A stretch of DNA of 34,653 nt from JBKHJA01 sp046538375 (GCA_046538375.1 JBKHJA010000014.1:1-34653); one strand, 5' to 3'; shown: positions 23,038 through 31,408, counted from the stretch's first letter. Numbers and translations are program-made. Notes: generated by a model from the sequence alone, not told the origin.

Positions 23038-23997
23038 ATGAAACCAAAAACTTTGATCATTCACAAAATATTTCCCGAGGTTCTCGATTATCTGAAAAAG
23101 TATACCGACTGCCAAACAGGAGCTTTGGACAGGAGATTATCTAAACAGGAAATCATGGATAAAATCAGAGACAAGCAGGCACTTCTTTCTCTTCTGGTGG
23201 ACAATATCGACAGCCAGGTCATGGATTCTGCTCCCCACTTAAAAATCATCGCCAACTGCGCTGTGGGCTACGACAACATCGATGTGGATTATGCCCGGAA
23301 AAAAGGCATTCTGGTCACCAATACCCCGGGCGTACTGACTGAAACCACCGCTGACCTCACCTGGGCTCTTATTCTGGCCGCAGCCCGGAAAATCCCCCAG
23401 GCAGACAGATTCTCCCGACAGCAAAAATTTCAGGGCTGGGAACTTGATCTTTTCCTGGGAAAAGAAATCACCGCCAAAAGACTGGGGATTGTGGGCATGG
23501 GCAGAATTGGAAAAGCCGTAGCTCTCAGAGCCCGGGCCTTTGCCATGGACGTGGTCTACTCTGATCCCCAGAGGTTGAGTCCAGAAGAAGAAGACAAATA
23601 CAAAGCGTCTCATCTTCCCCTGGACCAACTCTTATCCACATCGGATGTGGTCACCATTCATGCTCCTCTGACACCCGAAACTCATCATCTTATCTCTGAG
23701 CGTGAGATTGGTTTGATGAAAAGAGAAGTCATCCTGGTCAATGCTTCGCGCGGAGCGATTGTGGACGAAAAAGCCCTGGCCGAAGCATTGGAAAAAAGAC
23801 GAATCTGGGGCGCAGGACTGGATGTCTACGAAAATGAACCCCAAATCGAACAGAAACTTCTGCGCTCGGAAAACGTGGTACTCCTTCCTCATATAGGAAG
23901 CGCTACCCGGGAGACCCGTCTCCACATGGCCGTGATCGCTGCCCGAAACCTGGTGCAGGGACTGAAAGGCGAAAAGCCGGAAAACCTGGTTTACTAA
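23038..23997 (+). CDS. D-isomer 2-hydroxyacid dehydrogenase
   Basis: A 319-residue NAD(P)-dependent dehydrogenase interconverting 2-oxoacids and D-2-hydroxyacids (glyoxylate/hydroxypyruvate reductase type). The Rossmann motif VGMGRIGKAVALRA is at about 156-169. The catalytic Arg is in NASRGAIVDE, the Glu in VYENEPQIEQ and the His in LLPHIGSAT. NCAVGYDNIDVDYARKKGILVTNTPG is the usual hinge. The exact substrate is unknown. It converges with ispG with a 4-nt overlap of the 3' ends. GGAG lies 7 nt before the ATG, within the previous gene's last codons. Confidence 0.93.
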   Translation: MKPKTLIIHKIFPEVLDYLKKYTDCQTGALDRRLSKQEIMDKIRDKQALLSLLVDNIDSQVMDSAPHLKIIANCAVGYDNIDVDYARKKGILVTNTPGVLTETTADLTWALILAAARKIPQADRFSRQQKFQGWELDLFLGKEITAKRLGIVGMGRIGKAVALRARAFAMDVVYSDPQRLSPEEEDKYKASHLPLDQLLSTSDVVTIHAPLTPETHHLISEREIGLMKREVILVNASRGAIVDEKALAEALEKRRIWGAGLDVYENEPQIEQKLLRSENVVLLPHIGSATRETRLHMAVIAARNLVQGLKGEKPENLVY

Positions 23998-25142
23998 GAA
24001 ACAGGGACTTTATGGCTTTCCTGGGCGGCTTTTCTGACTTCTTTTATGAATTCAGGAATGATCTCTTTTTCCTGAAGCTTCCGGTAGAGATGGCCGTCTC
24101 TGTACACAATGCCCACCCCTCTTCCACAAACCAGTCCGATGTCTGCCTCCTTGGCCTCTCCCGGTCCGTTGACCATGCAGCCCATCACCGCAACCCGGAT
24201 ATTTTCTTTTATATCAGCTACGCTTTTCTCGATTTCAGAAGCGATCCTGAAGAAATCCATTTCACAACGGCCGCACACAGGACAGGATATGATATCTGGA
24301 CCGCGGGATCGAAGCCCCAGACTGGAGAGGATCAGGAAGGCAATCCGGACCTCCTCTTCAGGAGGAGCTGTCAGAGAGACACGAACAGTATCAGCCAATC
24401 CATGGGTTATCAGGAAGCCCAAGCCGGCCGATGATTTGACGGTGCCGCTCAGAAAGCCCCCAGCCTCGGTTATTCCAGCATGAAAGGGATAGTCCACTTT
24501 TGAAGCCAGAAGCTGGTAGGCTTTCACAGTCCGATAAACATGGGGAGCTTTGAGAGAAATTTTGATGGCAGAAAAGTCCAAATCTTCCAGAATTCTGATG
24601 TGCCTTAAAGCGCTTTCCACCATAGCCTCTGCCGTGGCCCCGCCGTACTTCTCAAGCACATACCGCTCTAAGGAACCCGAATTCACCCCTATCCTTACAG
24701 GGATCTTCTTCTCCTTAGCCGCCTTCACCACTTCTTTTACTTTCTCTTTGGAGCCGATGTTGCCCGGGTTGATGCGCAGTCCGTCCACTCCTTTCTCCAG
24801 GGAAGCGATGGCCAGTCTGTAATCGAAATGGATATCAGCCACCAACGGCACCTTGGTCCTTCTCTTGATTTCACCAAGCGCCTCTACCGCCTCTGTATCA
24901 GGAACAGCCAGACGGACAATTTCGCAGTCAACCTGTTCCAGACTTTTTACCTGGGCCAGGGTGGCTTTTATGTCTCTGGTATCGGTTTTGGTCATGGACT
25001 GGACCGCAATCGGAGCTCCGCCTCCTATGGGCACCTGGCCGATTTTGACCTGTCTGGTCTTTCGTCTTTTTACCAGGATGTGGTCCTGCTGTGATTTTAA
25101 GGCGGTCAGGGGACAGCGTTCATGACCTCGGTTTTTCTTCAT
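23994..25142 (-). CDS. ispG: 4-hydroxy-3-methylbut-2-enyl-diphosphate synthase
   Basis: About 382 residues from the ATG at 25142. The frame is open to 25211, but that extension runs into the nested palindrome at 25194-25308 and matches nothing in IspG. The [4Fe-4S] enzyme converts MEcPP to HMBPP, the penultimate MEP step. An N-terminal TIM barrel (RKTRQVKIGQVPIGGGAPIAVQSMTKTDTRD, LVADIHFDYRLA, GLRINPGNIG) precedes the C-terminal cluster domain with CPVCGRCEMD and MGCMVNGPGEAKEADIG. It is last in the uppS-cdsA-dxr-rseP-ispG series, separated from rseP by 212 nt containing the palindrome. An alternative Met at 25163 is possible. Confidence 0.94.
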   Translation of the reverse strand: MKKNRGHERCPLTALKSQQDHILVKRRKTRQVKIGQVPIGGGAPIAVQSMTKTDTRDIKATLAQVKSLEQVDCEIVRLAVPDTEAVEALGEIKRRTKVPLVADIHFDYRLAIASLEKGVDGLRINPGNIGSKEKVKEVVKAAKEKKIPVRIGVNSGSLERYVLEKYGGATAEAMVESALRHIRILEDLDFSAIKISLKAPHVYRTVKAYQLLASKVDYPFHAGITEAGGFLSGTVKSSAGLGFLITHGLADTVRVSLTAPPEEEVRIAFLILSSLGLRSRGPDIISCPVCGRCEMDFFRIASEIEKSVADIKENIRVAVMGCMVNGPGEAKEADIGLVCGRGVGIVYRDGHLYRKLQEKEIIPEFIKEVRKAAQESHKVPVS

Positions 25143-25193
25143 GAATGATAAAATTTGGTTCATCCGACTTTTCAGTGGGTACCAGGACAGCAG

Positions 25194-25308
25194 ATGGAAA
25201 TCAAGGGACACGTTACCGGAAATTCACCGGAAATTCGGGACATGTACCGATTTTACCAAAATCGGTAACGTGTCCCATGAATTTCCGGTACATGTCCCTG
25301 ATTTCCAT
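25194..25308. repeat. Nested palindrome between rseP and ispG
   Basis: The outer arms begin ATGGAAATCA (25194-25203) and end TGATTTCCAT (25299-25308). They continue inward as GGGACACGTTACCGG against CCGGTACATGTCCC with single-base indels. Inside is a second hairpin, GGGACATGTACCGATTTT (25237-25254) against AAAATCGGTAACGTGTCCC (25258-25276), with a 3-nt loop. It shares the GGGACATGT(T)ACC core with the palindromes at 806-897 and 6441-6536. It may act as a transcript-processing or attenuation point ahead of ispG. Confidence 0.85.
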
Positions 25309-25354
25309 TCCTTTCGTAGTCATTTTACTTGTTGACACCTCTTTTTTTGTTTTA

Positions 25355-26683
25355 TCACCAGGGAAGCAGGCTTTCCCATCCCTGGGGAAGCCTTTTCTGA
25401 ACATCGTTCAGGATAACAAATGCTATCAAAATAACAAACATAGCAAACCCGATCTGCATCACGATCTGCTTGACTTTGGGACTGAAATCTTTCCGGGATA
25501 TGCCCTCCAGCATCAGAACAAAAATCTGCCCTCCATCCAGGACAGGAATAGGGACTAAATTTATGATTCCCAGTTGGAGACTGATGAAAGCGATCCATCC
25601 CAGCATGGCCAAAAAGCCCATCCGAAAAGCCGCATAGGAGAAGTTGGCTATCTCGATAGGCCCTCCCAGCTGCCTGGTGGAGACTTCCCCGGTAATCAGA
25701 TCTTTGACAAAATTGACCACCAAAAATGCCAGTTTGGCATTCTGTTTGACACTTTCGCCGATTGCAGTGAAAAACCCATATTTTCTATGGCTGGATTCAG
25801 GACCCTGCACAATTCCTATCTTCCCCATCCTGCCTTCACGCCTGGGAGTGACTTCCAGGGTAAGAGTCCTGCCTTCCCTCCTTATCCGTAATTCCAATTG
25901 TTTTCCAGGATTGTTCTGGATAACCTCCACAAACTGATAATAGTAAACCGGCTTTCCGTCGATAGCCAGGATCACGTCTCCTGGTTTAAGCCCCGCCTTT
26001 TCTGCCGGCGAATCGGGGGAAACCATCATCACCTGAGTCAATATTTTCCCGAAGAAACCGGCATATCCCATTTCATACCGGGTCTTACTTTCCGTCATAA
26101 GCTCGACAGCAACTCTCTCCTCCTCTCTTTTCACTTCTAAAGTGATCATTCTCCCGGGCTTTGATCCCACCGCCAATTCCACATCAGCCCAAGTCCTGGT
26201 CCTTTCGCCGTCGATGCTCAGGATCTGATCACCGACCTTGAGGTAGGCCTTCTCTGCGGGGGAGTCTGGCTCAATCCAGCCGATCACCGGCTTTTTGTCC
26301 TGGTATTCAGGCACACTCACTCCCACCATGTTGATAAACGAGACCAGCACCACGGCCAGGACAATATTCATCACCGATCCCATGGCCAAAACCAAAAATC
26401 TTTCCCAGCGCTTCTTGGCCATAAAATCGCGGGGCTTGACGGAGGCGGTGGAAAAAGCATCTTCGCCTGAAAATTTGACATATCCTCCCATGGGGACCAG
26501 ACTTATCCGGTAATCTGTCTCTCCCTTCTTGACTCCAAAAAGCCGCTTTCCGTATCCCCAGGAAAAAACTTCCACTTTGACTCCCACCAGTTTGGCCATG
26601 AAAAAATGGCCGAATTCATGAATAAACACCAGCACACCAAAAACAATGGCAAACGCCAGAAGTGTTCCCAATATCGAACCCAT
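25355..26683 (-). CDS. rseP: RseP-type site-2 intramembrane metalloprotease
   Basis: A 442-residue M50 protease of the inner membrane, cleaving anti-sigma factors or signal-peptide remnants within the membrane. The zinc site HEFGH (22-26) is in TM1, and the third ligand motif is LVPIPVLDGGQIF near the C-terminus. Two tandem periplasmic PDZ domains are visible (about 115-190 with GWIEPDSPAEKAYLKVGDQILSIDG, and about 200-280 with VSPDSPAEKAGLKPGDVILAIDG). Its start lies one base after the dxr stop; AGAAGG within the dxr end serves as the ribosome binding site. The dxr-rseP order is common in bacteria. Confidence 0.95.
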   Translation of the reverse strand: MGSILGTLLAFAIVFGVLVFIHEFGHFFMAKLVGVKVEVFSWGYGKRLFGVKKGETDYRISLVPMGGYVKFSGEDAFSTASVKPRDFMAKKRWERFLVLAMGSVMNIVLAVVLVSFINMVGVSVPEYQDKKPVIGWIEPDSPAEKAYLKVGDQILSIDGERTRTWADVELAVGSKPGRMITLEVKREEERVAVELMTESKTRYEMGYAGFFGKILTQVMMVSPDSPAEKAGLKPGDVILAIDGKPVYYYQFVEVIQNNPGKQLELRIRREGRTLTLEVTPRREGRMGKIGIVQGPESSHRKYGFFTAIGESVKQNAKLAFLVVNFVKDLITGEVSTRQLGGPIEIANFSYAAFRMGFLAMLGWIAFISLQLGIINLVPIPVLDGGQIFVLMLEGISRKDFSPKVKQIVMQIGFAMFVILIAFVILNDVQKRLPQGWESLLPW

Positions 26684-26684
26684 T

Positions 26685-27842
26685 TCAATACCTTCTTTTC
26701 AATGAATTTGAGGTGAGGGCCCTGGTTTCCCGGTCCACATCAAATATATCTTCTACAGTCCTCACTTTCCTTTTGTGATGGCTGTGCATAACTTCTGTGA
26801 TCACCTCAGAGATATCCGCAAATCCTATTTTCTTCTCCAGAAAGGTGTTGACCGCCATTTCGTTGGCCGCGTTAAGGGCCACCGGAACGCTTTCTCCTTC
26901 TTCCAGAGCCTGGCGGGCCAGCAGAAGAAGAGGAAATTGCTGGGCCTTGACTCTATAGAATTCTAAAACTCTTACCCTGCTCAAATCAAGGGAGGGCAAA
27001 ATGGCTTCCTCTCTTTGTGGATAAGTCAGGGCGAATTGAATAGGAATTTTCATATCTGTTGGACTGAGCTGGGCCAGCACAGAACCGTCTTTCAGCTCCA
27101 CCAGAGAGTGGACTATGCTCTGAGGATGAATCAGGATGTCCATCTGTCGGGGCTTCAGTCCAAAAAGCCACCGCGCTTCAATCAATTCCAGGCCCTTGTT
27201 CATCAAAGTGGCGGAATCAATGGTCACTTTCTTCCCCATTTTCCAGCGGGGATGCACCAGGGCTTCCTCCAGGGTTTTCTTTCCCATTTCTTCGGGCGGA
27301 GTGTGGAAAAAAGGGCCGCCGGAAGCGGTGAGGATGACCTTCTTTATGTCTTCTTTTCTTTCTTTGGCCAGGCACTGGAAAATTCCGCTGTGTTCGCTGT
27401 CCACGGGGACGATCTGGGCTCCAGACTGTTCAGCCGAGGCTTGAATCAAAGGACCAGCCACCACCATGGATTCCTTGTTAGCCAGGGCCACCTTCTTCCC
27501 TGCTCTGACTGCAGAAAGAGTGGGCCTCAGGCCGTTAATCCCGGTTATGGCCGAGACCACGATATCATTCTGATCAAAACCTGCCACCTGTTCAGCTCCC
27601 TTATCGCCGGCCAGCACTTCAACCGCGCAGTGCTGACAGAGGCGTTTAAACTCCCGGGCCTCTTCCTCTCTTCTCAGAGAAACAATCCGAGGCCTGAACT
27701 TCTCAACCTGTTTACGCAGGAGCTCGGTGTTGCGTCCCGCTGCCAGCCCCACCACCTGGAACTTATGGGGCATTCTTTTGATCACTTCCAGAGCACTGCG
27801 GCCCACAGAACCGGTCGATCCCAGCACAGCGATATTTTCCAT
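26685..27842 (-). CDS. dxr: 1-deoxy-D-xylulose 5-phosphate reductoisomerase
   Basis: About 385 residues from the ATG at 27842. The open frame extends to 28064, but the extra 74 codons overlap cdsA in another frame and are not Dxr-like. The enzyme converts DXP to MEP with NADPH, committing carbon to isoprenoids. NADPH motif GSTGSVGRSAL is near the start, then NKESMVVAG, the metal/substrate segment DSEHSGIFQCL, SATLMNKGLELIEARWLF and HPQSIVHSLVELKDGS. Complete. cdsA ends 20 nt upstream and rseP starts immediately downstream. Confidence 0.95.
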   Translation of the reverse strand: MENIAVLGSTGSVGRSALEVIKRMPHKFQVVGLAAGRNTELLRKQVEKFRPRIVSLRREEEAREFKRLCQHCAVEVLAGDKGAEQVAGFDQNDIVVSAITGINGLRPTLSAVRAGKKVALANKESMVVAGPLIQASAEQSGAQIVPVDSEHSGIFQCLAKERKEDIKKVILTASGGPFFHTPPEEMGKKTLEEALVHPRWKMGKKVTIDSATLMNKGLELIEARWLFGLKPRQMDILIHPQSIVHSLVELKDGSVLAQLSPTDMKIPIQFALTYPQREEAILPSLDLSRVRVLEFYRVKAQQFPLLLLARQALEEGESVPVALNAANEMAVNTFLEKKIGFADISEVITEVMHSHHKRKVRTVEDIFDVDRETRALTSNSLKRRY

Positions 27843-27862
27843 TTTTACCCCGCTTTTCCTCT

Positions 27863-28669
27863 CTATGACCAAAAGAAATGGATATAATAGTAATAAAAGG
27901 GAGTGGCCAGGATGAGGCTGTCCACCCGATCCAGAAAACCTCCGTGGCCTAAAAGGATACGGGAAGAATCCTTCACTCCCACTGCCCTCTTGAAAAGCGA
28001 CTCCAGAGGATCGCTTATCTGAGCCACCGCATGGATAAAAAATCCACCCAACACCGCCCGCCAAATCAAGATGTCAGGAAGAAAGAGCTGCTGGGAAGCT
28101 GCGGCTCCCAGGCATCCGAAAAGAATTCCACCCAGACTTCCCTCCCATGTCTTCCGAGGACTGGCCATCGGCAGCATTTTCCTCCGCCCCCAGAGTTTTC
28201 CAAAAATATAGGCTCCTGTATCGCCTAAAAAGACCACCGCCAGCAGAAAATAAATATAATAGCCGCCTTTTTGCCCCTTCAACAGATAGAAATAATTGAG
28301 AGGGAAGCTCAAATACAGAGCTCCAAAAAAGGTGATGGCGAAAGAGCCGGGAAAAGAAGCCAGCTTTTCCAGCCTGTTGGTGGAAACGATATAATACAAT
28401 CCGCCTATAAAAAGGCACGCAAAAACAGCCATCCCCAGAGAAATCTCTATAAACAGAAAAGAACAGCTTATGGTAAGGGCCAACACACAGCCCAGAATGG
28501 TATGAGGAAAAAGTTTTCTCTTCTGAGATAAGTTGTAGAATTCAAGAAGAGAAGCAAGAATCAGAATCTGCAGGATCAGGAAAAACCCGACCGGAGAGAG
28601 AAACTGAACGCAGACCACCACCACAACCAGAAGAACAAAGGCGGGGAGCAATCTGGTGCGCAGGCTCAT
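27863..28669 (-). CDS. cdsA: Phosphatidate cytidylyltransferase
   Basis: A 268-residue integral membrane enzyme making CDP-diacylglycerol for phospholipid synthesis. Seven to eight hydrophobic segments precede the CdsA signature: FLGDTGAYIFGKLWGRRKMLPMASPRKTWEGSLGG (about 150-185) and the closing HGGFLDRVDSLILATPFYYYY with the metal-binding DRxDS. Length is typical. Upstream, 147 nt separate it from uppS; that gap contains no recognisable gene or terminator. The ribosome binding site is weak. Confidence 0.94.
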   Translation of the reverse strand: MSLRTRLLPAFVLLVVVVVCVQFLSPVGFFLILQILILASLLEFYNLSQKRKLFPHTILGCVLALTISCSFLFIEISLGMAVFACLFIGGLYYIVSTNRLEKLASFPGSFAITFFGALYLSFPLNYFYLLKGQKGGYYIYFLLAVVFLGDTGAYIFGKLWGRRKMLPMASPRKTWEGSLGGILFGCLGAAASQQLFLPDILIWRAVLGGFFIHAVAQISDPLESLFKRAVGVKDSSRILLGHGGFLDRVDSLILATPFYYYYIHFFWS

Positions 28670-28815
28670 TTTGCTAAGATTGAAATAAACTCACTCCCTG
28701 TTGGTGAATCCATTTTTTTATACGGGGATTGTCTTTTCAGATTGAATATTTGCAAACTGCGGAATCAGATTCCTCTGGGCCCTGTGCTGTTGTGAGATTA
28801 AAAATGCCGCTTGAA

Positions 28816-29547
28816 TCAGTCATGGGACTTATGGGGATAGATATCTCCAAACCTCCTTTCTCTCTTCTGATAATCGACCACTGCCTGAAGAATATGTCTC
28901 TTGCTGAAATCAGGCCAAAAAACAGGTGTAATCCAGATTTCAGAATAGGCAATCTGGTAAAGGAGAAAGTTCGATACCCGGAACTCTCCGCTGGTTCTTA
29001 TGAGCAGATCAGGATCAGGGAGATGGGCCGTGTACAGGTACTGGGAAAACCTATTCTCATCCAGTTTATCTGCATCCAAGGCATTTTCCTTTATTATTTT
29101 TTTGACGGCATCCACAATCTCTGTCCTGCCTCCGTAATTGAGGGCCAAGATAATGGTCATTTCCTGGTTTTCTCTGGTCAGCTCTTCCACCCTCTCCAGT
29201 TCTTTTACCACCGAAGCAGGAATATCTTCTTTCTTTCCAATCACTTTCAGGCGAAAATTGTTCTCTACCAAAACCTTATCTTCCTTCCTGAGATAGTCCT
29301 CCAGAAGCTTCCACAGGGTGGCCACTTCCCTGCGGGGCCTTTTCCAGTTCTCTTTGGAAAAGGCATACAGGCTGAGGTATTTTATTCCCAGGCGCGCGCA
29401 GGTCTCCACCGCCTCCCGGACAGACCGGGCACCCGCACGATGACCTTCTATCCGCGGCAGCTTCCTCTGCTTGGCCCAGCGGCCGTTTCCATCCATGATG
29501 ACGGCCACATGCTGAGGAAGCCTGGAAAAATCAATCTCCCCGGCCAT
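28816..29547 (-). CDS. uppS: Isoprenyl transferase (undecaprenyl diphosphate synthase family)
   Basis: A 243-residue cis-prenyltransferase building the C55 lipid carrier for peptidoglycan and glycan assembly. Motifs are HVAVIMDGNGRWAKQR, GHRAGARSVREAVE, YLSLYAFSKENWKRP, and RTSGEFRVSNFLLYQIAYSEIW. The start at 29547 is favoured by GAGGAGGAGAGG directly upstream, giving the usual short N-terminus before the HVAVIMDGN motif. In-frame ATGs further upstream (29598, 29730) are unlikely, because a perfect promoter lies at 29605-29633 with its predicted start near 29598. It is first in the series with cdsA, dxr, rseP and ispG. Confidence 0.94.
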   Translation of the reverse strand: MAGEIDFSRLPQHVAVIMDGNGRWAKQRKLPRIEGHRAGARSVREAVETCARLGIKYLSLYAFSKENWKRPRREVATLWKLLEDYLRKEDKVLVENNFRLKVIGKKEDIPASVVKELERVEELTRENQEMTIILALNYGGRTEIVDAVKKIIKENALDADKLDENRFSQYLYTAHLPDPDLLIRTSGEFRVSNFLLYQIAYSEIWITPVFWPDFSKRHILQAVVDYQKRERRFGDIYPHKSHD

Positions 29548-29604
29548 CCTCTCCTCCTCGCTTCCGGGCTCGATAAAACCTTCCAGACTCTTGCGCATGC
29601 ACCA

Positions 29605-29633
29605 ATTATAGGAACCTTCCTGTGAATTGTCAA
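29605..29633 (-). promoter_or_regulatory. Perfect-consensus sigma70 promoter for the uppS operon
   Basis: On the minus strand, TTGACA (29628-29633), 17 nt and TATAAT (29605-29610): both hexamers and the spacing match consensus exactly. Predicted start is near 29598, leaving about 51 nt of leader to the uppS ATG at 29547. Confidence 0.85.
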
Positions 29634-29671
29634 AACAGGAAGGCGCATGGATTTCACCCTTTTTTTCTTGG

Positions 29672-29735
29672 TTAGAATGGCCCTGACACGGCACCTCCCC
29701 GCCGCCTTGCAATCCATAATTACTTTGCATTCATG
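29672..29735. repeat. Collapsed third copy of the long hairpin element
   Basis: The left half (GAATGGCCCTGACACGGCAC then CTCCCC) aligns with the 5' arm of copies A and B. The sequence then jumps to CCATAATTACTTTGCATTCATG, which aligns with the outer 3' end of copy A (CCATACTCACTCTGCATTCATG, 12353-12374). The interior and the 3' arm are missing, so it cannot form the hairpin. As in copy A, a GGGTGAGG element follows. Confidence 0.6.
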
Positions 29736-29750
29736 CCATCACTATAAAAA

Positions 29751-29905
29751 GGGTGAGGATTTGGGGTGAGGAAGCCCCTATGAGGACTGAGCGGGCATGG
29801 TTTCTCTCCGTAGGAGAGAAGAGCGAAGTCCGAATGGGAGCTGATTTTTCGCGCTGGGAAAAATCAGCGTGCTTCAGAACCCCAATCCTCACCCCAAATC
29901 ACGGA
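29751..29905. repeat. Structured GGGTGAGG element upstream of hypC
   Basis: Outer stem GATTTGGGGTGAGGA (29758-29772) pairs perfectly with TCCTCACCCCAAATC (29886-29900). Arm 1 is GGACT/AGTCC (29784-29788 with 29827-29831), closing a helix TTCTCTCC/GGAGAGAA (29802-29809 with 29813-29820). Arm 2 is an 11-bp stem GCTGATTTTTC/GAAAAATCAGC (29840-29850 with 29858-29868). Because GGGTGAGGA is repeated in the 5' arm, an alternative outer register exists (29751-29761 with 29884-29894). This fills most of the gene-free stretch 29548-29991. It could be a mobile repeat or an RNA leader of hypC. Confidence 0.7.
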
Positions 29906-29991
29906 AAAAGAAGAACTTGCTAAGTTTTCAAAACAGTAGACCTGGCCTTCCAGACATGGTAATCTATCATGTTAACAGAGGAAATCCAACC

Positions 29992-30213
29992 ATGTGTTTA
30001 GGAATTCCAGCTAAAGTGGTCCAGATCGATGAAGCCAAGCAGGGAAAAGTGGACTATTTGGGGACAAAAGTCAAAACCAATTTTGCGCTTCTGGAAGACG
30101 TAAAACGCGGAGACTGGGTTATCGTGCACGCGGGATTCGCCATTTCCAGATTGGAAGAGGAAGAAGCCCAAGAAACGCTGGCCATGCTCAGAGAGATGGC
30201 CGGTAAACAATAG
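29992..30213 (+). CDS. hypC: Hydrogenase maturation chaperone HypC
   Basis: 73 residues from the ATG at 29992. The frame opens at 29869, but the first 41 codons run into the structured repeat, while MCLGIPAKVVQID is the invariant HypC start (Met then catalytic Cys2). AGAGGA lies about 9 nt upstream. HypC carries the Fe(CN)2CO precursor with HypD and delivers it to the [NiFe]-hydrogenase large subunit. The HypC core continues as DVKRGDWVIVHAGFAISRLEEEEA. hypD begins 20 nt after its stop. Confidence 0.95.
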   Translation: MCLGIPAKVVQIDEAKQGKVDYLGTKVKTNFALLEDVKRGDWVIVHAGFAISRLEEEEAQETLAMLREMAGKQ

Positions 30214-30233
30214 ACTTTGTCCCTGACGGATCA

Positions 30234-31340
30234 ATGAAAGAGCTCAGGGATAAAAAAGTCATAAAAGCCCTCCTCCAGGAGATAGAAAAAAAGACCAGGG
30301 CCTTCCCCTCCCCTGTCCGCATCATGGAAGTCTGCGGCACCCACACCATGACCATCCATCGGTTCGGGTTGAAAAAAATGCTCAGAAATGCAGGGGTGGC
30401 CATGCTTTCCGGGCCCGGCTGTCCGGTGTGCATCACTCCTAATGAAATTCATGAAACAGCCATAGACCTGGTAACCAGAAGAGAAAATTTCTTGCTGGCC
30501 ACTTTCGGAGACATGACCAGAGTTCCTACCAAGAAAGGAGCCCTTCAAACCGTGGTTCCTGCGTCAAGTTCTGCGGTCAAAATAGTCTATTCCCCTGAAC
30601 AGGCTCTTGATTCTGCCCGAAAAAATCCACAGAAAGAAGTTGTTTTTTTTGGAGTGGGATTTGAAACCACCATTCCTTCCATTGCTCTGACTGTCAAAAA
30701 AGCTTTTGAGGAGGAAATATCCAACTACTCCGTGCTGTCAGCCCTGTGGCTTATCCCCCCTCCGCTCAAGGCTATAGCGGAGGCTGAGGACACCGCGGTG
30801 GAAGGTTTTCTGTATCCGGGCCATGTCAGTGCCATCATCGGAGAAAAGCCTTACCGATTCATCGCTCAGGATCACGGCATTCCTGGAGCCATCACTGGAT
30901 TCGAACCCGCCGATATACTTCTGTCCATCCTCTCCATCCTGGACCAGAAAAGAGAGGGAAAACCACGAGTTTCCAACCAGTACAAACGTGTGGTCAGGCC
31001 GTCGGGAAATCTTCACGCCCAGGCGGTGATGGAAGAGAATCTGGAAGTGAAGGATGCCCTCTGGCGGGGGCTGGGCCTCATCAGGCAAAGCGGGCTGAAA
31101 ATAAAAAACAGACTTTCGGCCCACGATGCCCAGGTCAAATTCAACCTGGATATCCATTGGGGAAGCGGAGATCTTCCTGGATGCCGGTGTGGAGAGGTGC
31201 TTCGGGGAAAAATTCCTCCGCCCCGGTGTCCTCTGTTTGCCACACAATGCCGTCCTGACTCTCCGTATGGGCCCTGTATGGTCTCTTATGAAGGAGCCTG
31301 TCTGGCATATTACAAATACGACAGGACAGAAAGAGGATAG
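30234..31340 (+). CDS. hypD: Hydrogenase maturation scaffold HypD
   Basis: A 368-residue [4Fe-4S] protein on which the Fe(CN)2CO unit is assembled. Conserved features are MEVCGTHTMTIHRFGL (Cys34 region), SGPGCPVCITP, ATFGDMTRVPT, FFGVGFETTIPS, and the C-terminal cluster ligands GCRCGEVLRGKIPPPRCPLFATQCRPDSPYGPCMVSYEGACLAYY. Full length and intact. It acts with HypC and HypE, encoded on either side. hypA, hypB and hypF and any hydrogenase subunit are absent from the window. Confidence 0.96.
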   Translation: MKELRDKKVIKALLQEIEKKTRAFPSPVRIMEVCGTHTMTIHRFGLKKMLRNAGVAMLSGPGCPVCITPNEIHETAIDLVTRRENFLLATFGDMTRVPTKKGALQTVVPASSSAVKIVYSPEQALDSARKNPQKEVVFFGVGFETTIPSIALTVKKAFEEEISNYSVLSALWLIPPPLKAIAEAEDTAVEGFLYPGHVSAIIGEKPYRFIAQDHGIPGAITGFEPADILLSILSILDQKREGKPRVSNQYKRVVRPSGNLHAQAVMEENLEVKDALWRGLGLIRQSGLKIKNRLSAHDAQVKFNLDIHWGSGDLPGCRCGEVLRGKIPPPRCPLFATQCRPDSPYGPCMVSYEGACLAYYKYDRTERG

Positions 31341-31408
31341 ACTGTGGCGGGAGAGAGTCCAATCTCTGGATGGAAAGCACGGCCCGGAAGGCATAAAGGA
31401 ACTATGAA

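Noticed and set aside
25143..25211. N-terminal extension of IspG
   Set aside because: It is encoded partly by the nested palindrome and has no counterpart in the family.
27843..28064. N-terminal extension of Dxr
   Set aside because: It lies entirely within cdsA in another frame, while Dxr proteins normally begin close to the GSTGSVG motif.
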